A DNA stretch of 64,000 bases from Warburgia ugandensis. Taxonomy: Eukaryota; Streptophyta; Magnoliopsida; Canellales; Canellaceae. Both the position numbers and the translations under genes were made by a program. How positions within the stretch are numbered: position 1 is the first letter of the stretch; every line of letters starts with the position of its first letter. The stretch is from the NCBI GenBank assembly GCA_035236585.1, contig CP141127.1, forward strand, positions 45,088,001-45,152,000, in the 5' to 3' direction. The notes beneath the pieces were generated by a model. It was not told the origin of the DNA. It searched no databases and worked only from the letters and a program-made list of their open reading frames with translations. Shown piece by piece: positions 35,788-46,497 of the stretch.

Positions 35788-38400
35788 TGTAATGACTCCA
35801 ATTTTGTAATGTTAAAATCCCAAGATAGCAATGAAAAGTTCAATTTTTGAAGATAAGGGCATTTTAGTCATTTCACTATCCACCTTGACTAAACCCAGAA
35901 ATTTGGTCCTGAAAATGATACCATTAGGTGCGTCTCGGAAAAAGGAATCCAACAAGACAAAATCACCCAAAACGGAGTTAAAATGAGCAAGTTATGGCCC
36001 TTTGAAGTTTAGGGGCAAAAATGTAATTTTAAAAAAAAAGGATTTAGCCTGGAAAACACAGGGGCCCGTTTTGATACAGGCACCCTTCATCTTCAACCCC
36101 CTAGAGGGTTCTAGAACGGCGGTGATTGGAGGAGAAATCACTACCATTCTGGAGGTTTCTCCACCGCCATTCAAAGGCGGTGAGAGCCCCCTCTAAAACC
36201 CTCTTATAGCTCTATAAATAGAGCTCTTGGGTGCCTCTAATGGCAGCCCAAAAGCTTGAAGAAAACCCGTTGTGGAGGAGTAACCTAGAGGGAAAACGAG
36301 AAGAAAAACCCAGCAACGAGCCAGGTATGCCCAAGATCCCTCAAAACCCGTCTACACAGTAGTCCTAGGATCAATTTCCCTAGGTTTTTGCATGAAAAAC
36401 CATGCAAAATGGAGCCCTGGAGAGCCACCAAGGACCCAAGGACGTCCCCTGGGCTGCACTGGTTCAACAGGGTCGAACCAGGGTGTCCTGAGGATGCCCC
36501 AGTCCCCCAATGAACGAAAACGTTCCAGTTGGAACGTAATGCATCGACCGCGTTTGGAAAAAACCAAACGAGTGCGTCCGTGGACACGCCCGCAAAAGAG
36601 AGACGGTGTGAAAACCCCTGCGCATCTACAGATGCGCCCACTGAGACACATGCTACAGGCGTGCTAGCAAGCCGAGATTTTCCATTTTCTTTAGAAAAGG
36701 CGGGCACATGCCGCTGACGCGCAGCGCCCTAGCATTCTGCCTTTTCACTCTTCAGGCCCTTATGTACGTGTGACACTAAAACGCTTATAACTTGAGATCT
36801 AGAGCTCCGATTAAGGTGCCGCAAAAGGCGTTGTGTCCATGTTGATGATGCGGACACACCCAAACTATAAAATCCCTGATCAAGGCCCAATAAAAGGTGG
36901 GCATGAACCTTAGAATAGGATGGTGGCGCGTGGCCGCTAGACCTTTGGAAAATTGATAATACCAAGGTCCAATTAGGACCTTAGGACACCCATAAGCATA
37001 GGGATGGGCCCTTAATGCCTAAGTGATAAGACCAACTACTCTAAAACCCATAAAAGATGGGCCAAACTAACCTTGATTCCCCAAACCATGTTCAGGAGCG
37101 TACGAGAACAAAAGGGTTAACGCGACCTAGCCAGGTAGGTGCTCTATCGCTACTAAATTCTTTTAAAAGAACTATGATTGTTTTGCAAATACATGATTTA
37201 AGTATATGACTTATTTAGCATGCATGTGACAAATGCTTTATGCATAGACATGATTTGTATATACATTATGCATAGATATGTTTTGCAAACTATTGCATAC
37301 ATTGCATGATCTATGAGCATTAAGTTCTTGCAAAGATTGCATATGCTTGAGGGTTGCCAAAAGACACTGGAGTGCCGAGGGCCACGTAGTTGTGAGGGAC
37401 CCAAAGAGGATAGGTTTTGTAAAGAGGCTTTTGGCTTATTTGATCGTAAATGATTTGGGCTAGTAAGCTCGTGGGTGCTATGCCGAGGGGTTTGGGTTGG
37501 CCACCCAGCCTCTACCACTATTAGGTGGATGCGTACCACGCCCAAAAAGGGCATGTCCCTGCTTCGACTGCATGTAGTACAGGGGACTACCATTGGTGTC
37601 ACGGCACTGGCTCGAAGTGTCATATGCCCCGTGGAGGTATATGATCCTGTGTTCCTAGGTACCCGGGGACCACACGGCGGTGAGATCGTGGGCATAGTGG
37701 GACCCTATGATTTCATAGACTTATGTGCATTGCATATGGCATGATATAAGGTTGGTCGACCATACCATACCAGATATCCATGAGTTGGATTCAGTTGAGC
37801 ATCTGATGCATATTTTTATGTTTATGATATATGATACTTTCAACTTGGATTATGATATTTCTTTAACTCGTCAGTATTCCGGTTTGACAGTAGTTTTTAA
37901 TATCGATATTGAACGTGATTATTCGAACATGCATATGTTATTATGAGCACATGATTTTAAACATGGCATGCATTGCAAAACTAGTAGTGATAGACTCCTA
38001 CTGAGTATAGTATATACTCACCCTATCCTTAACATTTTTGAGGATAATTCCATCCACGAGTAGAGGACATCTATGTTAGTGCTACAAGCAAGTGACTCAA
38101 AAAGGAAACAATTATACATGTAAGTAAATTCTCAACCCTTTGGACATGTATTTGTATTTATTTACAGTTGGGTTGTGTGCTGTGACTGGATAGATCTGGG
38201 GGAAAACACTTATGATTTCTAAAGCTTTTCAAAAAACTACCTTGGTTGTTGTGAAAGCAAATGACACTTGGGGTTTTCAAATTGAATTTCAAACAAAAGA
38301 TTTTTCCGCTGCACTGCATTGTTTTATTTTAATAGGGATCCCGCCTTAGGAATTTAGATTTTTTATTTAAAAAATGCATGAGAAAACCCGGGTCATCACA
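35788..38400 (+). mobile_element. Solo LTR of family B (2.61 kb)
   Basis: It begins TGTAATGACTCC and ends GGGTCATCACA, flanked by GAACC (35783-35787) and AAACC (38401-38405), a 5-bp duplication with one substitution. A TATA box lies at 36213-36220. The 3' half (from about 37130) matches family A LTRs, but the 5' half does not. Frames at 35992-36965 and 37198-37946 lie within the LTR and are not genes. Confidence 0.9.
36209..36226 (+). promoter_or_regulatory. TATA box inside a perfect inverted repeat (LTR B)
   Basis: AGCTCTAT-AA-ATAGAGCT places the TATAAATA box at the centre of 8-bp arms. The minus-strand B copy preserves it near 51111-51130. It is inferred to be the LTR promoter. Confidence 0.6.
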
Positions 38401-38405
38401 AAACC

Positions 38406-38540
38406 ACATGCAGGGAAACTAACCAATCGTCCCTTTATAACACATGCAAGTGGACTAACCAATGGTCCTTTTGTAACACATGCAGGTGAACTAACCAATG
38501 GTCCATTTGCAACACATGCAGGTAGACTAACCAACTGATA
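38406..38540. repeat. 36-bp minisatellite in LTR C (right part)
   Basis: About four units share the core CAACACATGCAGGT.GACTAACCAA. The part left of the B insertion is 35691-35787. Homologous arrays occur at 55412-55640 and 58380-58560. Confidence 0.9.
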
Positions 38541-40559
38541 ATCACTATCAAAAGATCAACATCATACATCTTAAATCATATAAAATAGTATGTGTACTAC
38601 ATGCAAAATCATGTATCTAAAGTATTCATTCCAAAGCATGGCTCAATAGCCAATTCAATTCATATTCATATTCATACATCTGAAATTGTATCATATGACA
38701 TGCATACCGGATGCAAAACCCTACATTTCCAAGCATTCCTCTTAAAGTATGGAAATCATGCATATACAAATCAAATTCTTTCTCATGTCTCAAAAGTAAA
38801 CATTTGAATACTTTAAACTGAAAAATCATTGTTCTTTCAAAATTAGTAACTTAACATGAATTTAGAATTATATATAAATTTACATGCATCATATATAAGA
38901 ATGTCGGATAAGGAACATATGATAAATCATATAGACCCAAATAACATACATATGTATCAATCATCGATATAATCCAAACATTCTGATCCGAAAATGGTTC
39001 ACAACTATTTTCTCATTTTGAAATTCATTTGAAACTTAGTAGTATCAGATTACCTACCTCTTATGATGCTCTTTGATTTTGATTGTGTCAACCTTAGCTC
39101 GGATGGCAACTCATCTAGAATCAATCTTCTTATTTGGTATGAGTAACATCTAAATAGTCAATCAATATAAAACTTGTATTATTTTTAGTTCTCCCATTTA
39201 TACTTTGTTTGTTTAATATCAAATATCATTTCATATAACTCGGATTACCATTATGATATGATATTGTGACTCGAGACTAGTGATCCCACTATTAGAACTT
39301 GTGGGATCTTGATTTCTGTCATCATCGAATCTTGTTAGCCAATCAATCATGTTCTAGTCTTTCAATTTGTTGTTTCTCATTTCTAATCAGTGAACAAAAC
39401 TCAAATGAAGTGATTCAAGTTCCAACCAACTATTAATCATCCACATAATGAAGGTTTACTAGGTTTAACTACACTTTTTCATATAGTCCAAAAAACTTAT
39501 CAGCAATTAGAACTCAAACAAAGCAGTTACAGTTCCAATCAGCCATAGATCATTAATAAACAAATCATTTGATAGTTAAGATTTGTTTATAGGTATAAAT
39601 ATAATTCTATAGTGGTTAGATGTATGGTTCACGGATTTCCAACCTTTTAATATTGTCGAATCAATGTATAACAAGACATGGATTGGTGATTGGAAATGTC
39701 AATGGACAACTAAGGATCCGATCAGTCCCTCATCATTATAGAAAAGTGTAAAAAGGTTTCAATTGTTGAAAAATCAGGAATCTAACAAGGTTAAATAGTT
39801 TGATTTGAGTGTAATAGTACACAAATTGTGATTAGAGTGGTAATAAAATTGTGGGGGTTCTAATTGATCATCGATCTTAGGTGACAAGGGTGAATACAAT
39901 GAAATAATCCTTTCATCAATGGCCTAGATGTAATTTCGTAGATAGAATCACACAAAATCCTTAAATCCAATACACATTATTCACAAGAATTGAAATCTAA
40001 GAAGACTGGTGAAGATCTTTACCTCAAAGGTGGTGTTTTCGATCTTTGTCCTTCATTGGATAGGTCAGATTGAGAGTTGTTTTCTACAATGGTCTTCGAT
40101 CACGACTGTGCGCTCCTATCCATTTGGATCTCCACTATCACAATTTAACTGAAGGGGTTTTGCTCTAGATTTTGCAATGAATAAGATTAGCGGTTTGGAT
40201 CTCTAAATTCAAGTTGTTTGCTTCATTGCCCCACCCTAGACTCGACGGATTTCTCCTCACCTTCGACGTTCCACCCAAAAATCCGATGCCAAACTCTTCA
40301 AATTGATCTATAATGATATATGAGAGTTTTCCAAGATATCTTATCAGAAAGAATGGTGACAATCACTGGTGCACCTCACTATCTAGCCAAAATCCAATGA
40401 AATCTCCTGCAATTGTTGGATAGTTATGGGGCTTTGGTTCTTACTTATGCGCTAAAGAGAATGATCGGCTTGGATTGGACTCCAGCAAACCTCTGCAACT
40501 CTAGCTAACCCACAACCTTTCCTTTCTCTACTTGCTATTGTGCTATGGCTTTCCTTAGC

Positions 40560-40690
40560 AAACTGGCCTCTTCCCCTCTCTTTTTTCATCCTTTCTCTCT
40601 CCCTCTCTTCTCCTTCTTCTCTTCTTCCCTTTCTCCTTTCTCCTTTCTCTTTTCTTCTTCTTCCTTGTTTTCTCTCTTCGTTGGGTCTTC
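40560..40690. repeat. Polypyrimidine tract in LTR C
   Basis: About 120 bp of almost pure C/T on the plus strand. It is repeated at about 57945-58020 and 60590-60690 in the other LTR C copies. The frames it produces (Phe/Ser/Leu-rich) are low complexity. Confidence 0.85.
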
Positions 40691-42079
40691 CTTCTATGTG
40701 TTGGGTTCAGGAATAGACCTACTATCTGTTTTCATTCTCACTTAAGTGGGGAGGAGTGTTAGTATCAATTCTGGCCCTTCCTTTACGTATTTTAATTCTT
40801 TTTTAATTATTTAAAAATGTTTAATTATGATGTTTTCATTATTCTAATCATCATAATTTCAGTCAAAGAAAAATGTGAGTTATACTAATGATGGTTTTTG
40901 AACTCCATTGGCTATCAAATTTTGATTTTCGCAAGTGGGGCCTACTGTTGAAATTATCAAATTACCTTTCTTGAGAAAAATCATAACATATTCATCCAAA
41001 ATCCAATTTCAATAAACTTAATGTAATTAGAATCATCTTTTTTAGTACAATCCAATATATAAAGGTTTTAGCACTTGATTTGAGGTCCATAAAATTTCCA
41101 TTTTCTAGAACTCCAAAATTTCACTTACATTAAGATTTAAAATGCAGGGACGTTACATTCTTTTCTCCTAAAAGGAATTTCATACTTAAGATTCTTTTCC
41201 AATTATCTTTTAAACAACTCTAAATGTATCATCATCTCATCTTAAAATTAAGTTCTCATAACTCCTTAACATTCATATATCTTCAAACTTCAAACTCTAA
41301 ACATTTATGTTAATTATTAGTATAACTTCTCTTCTTGCTTTAACCAATAAAGAGCCACTTTAGCTGTGCACTTTGATACTCAGCCTTTACTTGCCAGCAT
41401 ATCAACATTGTTATATAATTTTTGTTCATATAGTTAATATCTCCAACTTTTTAAAGTGAAGATTACAACAGTCATTAATATAACTTACTTCTTGCTTTCT
41501 AAATTATTGTTAGGCATAGTAAATTACTTTACTTTTCAATATAATTTCTTTATTTTTTGTATTTCATTCTCTATTCACCCTCTAAGATAATCTCCTATTC
41601 CCTTGTCAACCTCAATAATATCCGTCAACATAATTTTTATTATATGATCAACCTGTTCTATGCAGCCAAAAGTTTCGAAAGTAATCAAGCTCATAATTAA
41701 AGCCATCCAACCATGTCACTTTTCACTTTATGGACTCATAGTTTCACATTTTTCAAGGAATTTTCAAAACTAACAAATTAAGTTTAACAATATCACTTAT
41801 CATCTCTTTCCATCAATGATGAAAATTTTCAAATGTAGATTTTTAATAAATAGTTTCCTCTAACGTATCTATAGTTGTACTCCATTTCTTGTAGTAACTT
41901 TTGCTTTTTAAGAACATCGTTGCATATGCATCATTCTTGTTCCTTTCCTTAAAGAAATAATACAAATTACAAAATTTCTACTCAAGTAGATAAAATCTCA
42001 CATTCCTTAATAAAGAGTGTACCCACCTTCTCAATAAAGGTAACACGTACTCATTTTAAAGCCTTAACTCAGTCTAAAA

Positions 42080-42300
42080 TACATCACTACTTCTGCATAT
42101 CATCAAAAGCAACTTTTATATCCCCAATGTGGTTACTAACTATATAATTAATCAATCCATTCCTGAAATAATATAGAGGTTTCCAAAATGTTTCAGAAAG
42201 ATTAAGTTGGCCTCTATTTGTCTCTCCAATAATAACTAAAACTTGTTGTAAATATCGTTGTGTAATTTAGTTACCACAACCATGTCAAAATTCTATACAA
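42080..42300 (-). pseudogene. Possible retroviral-type aspartic protease remnant
   Basis: The minus strand near 42140-42230 reads IEANLIFL, a gap, then YIISGMD, followed after a stop by a short K.AF segment. This resembles the C-terminal flap region of plant gypsy proteases (E.NLI...F.VI.GMDWL). The catalytic DSG was not located and the frame is broken. Its position directly after the zinc knuckle fits. Confidence 0.45.
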
Positions 42301-42479
42301 AATACTAAATTATACATATACTATCTACACCTTAAGCAAGCCCATATGATATGAAAGAAAGTTAGAATTTGTATCAAATGGCATCTTAACAGGTATGTTA
42401 TATGTATATTAAGTTTACCATTTTATATATGTATCTATTGTCTATGCTTGCCCTAAGGTGGGAACAAGTACACAGCCTT

Positions 42480-43309
42480 GTCTTTGAGCAATCTGATTCT
42501 TTTGTGTTTCTTTTTCTTTTTCTTTTCTTTCTTTAGGCAGTTCATGGCAATGTGTCCCATCTCTCTACAAATGTAGCACTTGATGCTACTATAATGTTTA
42601 CCTGGATGATGATACATGCACTATGGACATGTTTCATGTACTAGTACCCTATTCCTGTTGTCAAATTACCACTTCTATGGATGATGGGATCTTGAGGACT
42701 GTATTGGTCATTTTCCTTTGTTGAAATGCTCACTTGTGCTTGTATCCTTTTTCCATTTTGGTTGGTCTTCCAATGTCCTTTGATAATCCTTCTCAGAAAC
42801 TCGATAACTCTATTTCTCAAACCAGGGTTTAATCCTTCAACAAATTTCTCTGCAGCCTTGGTCTCTATGGTACATACTGTGGATGCAAATCTACTAAGAT
42901 AAGTAAATTTGTTCAAATATTGTGTTATCGTAGAATTTCCTTACTCCAAATTCATGAATTCTTTCTCCTTTTCCTTTTGCACATGTCTTGGGAAATACTT
43001 TTCATAAAAGATAGCTTAAACTCTTCCAAAGGAATAACATCCTTTTCTTCAAAATTTACTTGTTTGGTTGGTTTCCACCAAAATTCCACTTCTCTTGTCA
43101 AGATAAAGGTAGCCATCGCTACCTTTCTATTCTCTGAAATTTTCATTGTTTCATGACCTTTTCTACTCCAAATATCCACTTTTTTGCTGAGTAAGATTCA
43201 TTAGAGAATGTTGGGCCAGCTTTTTGAATCTTTCCAATTGAGCTTCTTTTCTTTCATCATCTTTATTCACATTCCTAGAAGCTAAGCGTCTACTCTGCGT
43301 ATTTGGCAT
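42480..43309 (-). pseudogene. Ty3/gypsy gag remnant (capsid domain and zinc knuckle)
   Basis: The minus frame opens with ATG at 43309, about 200 bp after the primer-binding site. Pieces in at least three frames follow: a start rich in Arg/Lys; ATFIL...VEFWWK...PLEEFK..F (42952-43179), the plant retrotransposon gag capsid signature; LSRFA...ET.AAEKFVEGLNPGLRNRV (42641-42916); and CYICREMGHIAMNC (42537-42578), a perfect C-X2-C-X4-H-X4-C zinc knuckle. Frameshifts near 42917-42951 and elsewhere make it non-functional. The wording fits gypsy elements that use initiator-Met tRNA, unlike the gag-like region of G and H. Confidence 0.88.
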
Positions 43310-43514
43310 TTCTACAATTTCACATGTACACAACTCTAAGTGAGTACTTATACTTTAGCTACCCATGTCTTCAATGTGACATCTACTTTCAAATTATGCT
43401 AATGTTATGTAAGTATTCTCTCCAATTACTTACACTAGACCACAAACTTCTTTTAACACTGTTGACTACTAGTGATTTTTCAATTTGTAATTGGCTATGA
43501 ATGACATAAATCTG

Positions 43515-43527
43515 GGCTCTAATACCA
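43515..43527 (-). other. Primer-binding site of element C (initiator-Met tRNA)
   Basis: The minus strand reads TGGTATTAGAGCC two bases after the LTR end. This is the plant iMet primer site TGGTATCAGAGCC with one substitution. It fixes the orientation of C. Confidence 0.85.
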
Positions 43528-43529
43528 AC

Positions 43530-44086
43530 TATTATGCCCTAGGTTTTTATAGCACTTTTTAAATATAAAAGACATTTACATAGCAAGATTGATCTCTATT
43601 GACAACCATTTTAGAAAATCAAACAATAGTGAAAAATATTTTTCTTTTAAATTCATTCATAAAAACCCCAAGTGTCATTTTTTATTTTCTCAAGATGAGG
43701 ATTTTGGGTGAAATGAGCCCTACATTTCTATTGAAAATCCAACAAAGTTTCCACTATTTTCAGACATAAGATATTCAGTGCACGTGATGTGAAGTGCCTG
43801 ATAAATAATCATTTGAAATTTAAAACATGATTGGAGACTCTGTCTCCTTTTCAAATACATTTGACATTCAACATTCCCAGGACTTATGAGACATAGCCCA
43901 ATTACAATTCAAATCACATATAAGATTGAAATATTACCTAATTGTCAACATAACTTGAGTTTCTTAATGAAACCCTAGATTACCTTGTTACTTATCTTCT
44001 TTAATCAACAAATGCTCATCTTAGAATCTTAATCTCCTTTCTAATTCTTTTTCGAGCTTACTTGTCGTAAAAATGATAGGGTAATT
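43530..44086 (-). mobile_element. 5' LTR of element C, piece next to the primer-binding site
   Basis: It matches 34708-35255 of the 3' LTR. The terminal dinucleotide has decayed (TA instead of TG on the plus strand). The match stops at about 44075-44086, where family A sequence begins. About 440 bp of LTR C (equivalent of 35256-35692) is missing at this junction. Confidence 0.85.
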
Positions 44087-46482
44087 CTTCTTCCCTCTAT
44101 AAATACCCTATCTCCCCCTCTCCAAAACATGGTTTTTTCTGGTCATTTGGGGTTGGGGTTTCCGGCAAAAATCGGAAACCCAGTATCCCTACGTTTTCCA
44201 GCAACGGCCAGGCCCTTGTCAGGCTGGCCATTCTCCCCATTCCCCTTTCTTCTCTTTTTCGGTCTTGGCATTGGGGTTTTTCCCTTAATCAAGTTTTCCA
44301 GTGGCATGAAGTTTCAGAACCAGAATGGGGTTGTACCACTGGTGATAGGCGCTCCATGGCTGCCCAGGTAAACCGTCTTTCCCTCGCTCTTGGCTCTTCC
44401 TCCTTTCAGGCTAGATCCACGCTGGATCTAGCGTTTCCAGCCGGATTTCCTGGCCGAAAAATGTCCCAAGCCGGTTCTAGACGGCCCTGCACGAACAAGG
44501 CGTCCCAGGGACGCCATGCTCCACTTACGCCTGGGACAGGGTCCCTGGGATGGGTTCGAGGCATACGACAGTGCGTACACTATCCCTGGTGTTGCCTTCG
44601 GGTGCATGCGCGACGTAGGGCACGGGTCCTGGCTCGACCAGGATGCACGGGGTGCCTTGGGAGCTGAGACGTGCCATGCTACACCAAAGGTGCATCCGTG
44701 CAATGCCATCCAGGACGCGCATCATAGTGCGTCGCTTGAGCATGCATGTGCGGGTGTAAAACGCTGCCCCTGGCACGACCTTTGGGCGCGCACGCACGTG
44801 AGGTGGTTGCGGTTCAACCAGGATGAACAGGTGTCCTAGGAACTGGGACACGCGGACCTAATAAGACTTTAAAGTTAGGATCAGAGGACAATTTACAGAG
44901 TTTAACTATTGAATAGTAGATCCATATCATAGGATCTAGCCTGAAATGAATTAGGCAAGGACCCATGCACCCTAAAAGGCAGATCTAGCAATCTAATGTC
45001 TAAAAATAGATCAAAATTGATAAGGATTCCTTGTATCCATTCATGCCCAAGAGTTTATAAATGAGACCCAGGGACGGGTTGATTGATGAAGGATGCGACA
45101 CCAGGAGACTTCGAGGTAGGTGCTCTATCGCTACTAGACTTTTAAAAAGAGCCATGATTGTTTTCAGAATGCATGTTTTAAGTATAAGTATATGACTTGT
45201 TTAGCATGACTTAATTTTATAAATGAATTCAGCATGCATATGACAAATACATTATGCATAAACATGTTTTGCAAAACGATTGCATAAATTGCATGATTTG
45301 TGAGTATTGAGTTTTCAAAAATTGCATGTCCTTGAAGGTTACCAAAAGACACTAGAGTGCCCAAAAGACTCTGGGTAGGCAATTGTGAGGGCTAGGCAGT
45401 TGTGAGGCACCCAAATACGACAGGTTTTGAAAAATATATTGCGCATATATTGCCAAGACATGTGTTACATGCATAGATTGCATGATAAGTGTGGCCTTGG
45501 CAGATGAGGGCGGGCTGATGAGGGGGGGTCGATGAGGGCGGGCCGATGAGGGCAGGCTAGAGAGAGCTGGCAGGCTGGCAGGCTTCTAGGCAGGGTTATG
45601 ACTTTGAATGTGATACTAGCACGAGCAGATTTTATGCATTGCATGCATGTTTTGCAACCGATTTCATAAATTGCATGATTTATGATGAACAAGTGTCATA
45701 TGCCCCGTGGAGACATATGAGCCTGTGTCCCTAGGTACCTGGTGACCACACGGCGGCGAGGTCGTGGGCATAGTTGGGCCCTATGGTTTGAGGATTTACT
45801 TGCATTGCATATGGCATGACATGAGGTTGGTCGACCATACCATATATCCATGAGTTAGATTCAGTGGAGCATCTTATGCATATCATTATGTTTATGATAT
45901 ATATACGATACTTTCAACTTGGATTATGCGATTCTTTAAGTCGTCAGCATTCCAATTCTATAAGGGTTTTTAGTATCCATATTGAACATGATTGTTCGAA
46001 CATGCACATGTTTTAAAGAGCATATGATTTTAAAACATAGCATGTATTGTAAAACTAGTAGTGATAGACTCCTACTGAGTATAGTATATACTCACCCTAT
46101 CCTTAACATTTTTCAGGATAGTTCCATCCATGAGTAGAGGACACCTATGTTAGTGCTACGAGCAAGGAAAATCAAAAGAAGACAATTATACATGTAAGTA
46201 AACACTCTACCCTTTGGACATGTATTTGTATTTATTTACATTTGGGCTGTGAGCTGTGATTGGATAGACTTGGGAAAACATTTATGATTCCTGAAGTTTT
46301 TCAAAAAGTACTTTGGTTGTTGTGAAAGCAAATGACACTCGGGTTTTCAAAATGAGTTTAAAACAAAAGATTTTCCACTGCATTGCATGGTTTTTATAAA
46401 ATGGTTTTCAAATAGGGATGCATCCCTCCTTAGGAATTAGATATTGCATTTAAAAATGCATGGAAAAACCTGGGTCGTCACA
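44087..46482 (+). mobile_element. 5' LTR of A2, truncated at its start
   Basis: It begins about 11 bp upstream of the TATA box (44098-44105), losing the LTR start and the shared promoter-proximal block, and ends GGTCGTCACA. It carries an A2-specific module at about 45430-45690, including imperfect GATGAGGGCGGGCC units at 45503-45560. Frames at 44129-44851 are in the GC-rich block and are not genes. Confidence 0.88.
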
Positions 46483-46484
46483 GT

Positions 46485-46497
46485 TGGTATCAGAGCC
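46485..46497 (+). other. Primer-binding site of A2 (initiator-Met tRNA)
   Basis: TGGTATCAGAGCC starts two bases after the LTR end, and CAGGTTTTATCC continues the complementarity imperfectly. It shows that this non-coding element still carries the reverse-transcription start site. Confidence 0.92.

Larger units (their letters stand above)
34708..41157 (-). mobile_element. 3' LTR of element C, split by solo LTR B
   Basis: On the minus strand it starts TGTAACGTCCC at 41157, just after the polypurine tract, and ends GAGTCATAACA at 34708. It contains the shared promoter-proximal block (about 40960-41100), a polypyrimidine tract on the plus strand (40560-40680) and the 36-bp minisatellite (35691-35787 and 38406-38540). 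The B insertion sits inside the minisatellite. Confidence 0.85.
41158..43529 (-). mobile_element. Internal domain of element C
   Basis: It runs from the primer-binding site to the polypurine tract on the minus strand. Next to the 3' LTR the minus strand reads GAATTCC-like sequence and AGGAGAAAAGAA before TGTAACG, a polypurine tract. Besides the gag and protease remnants, 41180-42080 is AT-rich with no pol motif, so most of pol is missing. Confidence 0.75.

Noticed and set aside
37198-37946. Frame of 165 codons on the minus strand and companions on the plus strand
   Set aside because: It falls inside the B LTR, and the same stretch is broken differently in the A LTRs. No selection for protein is visible.
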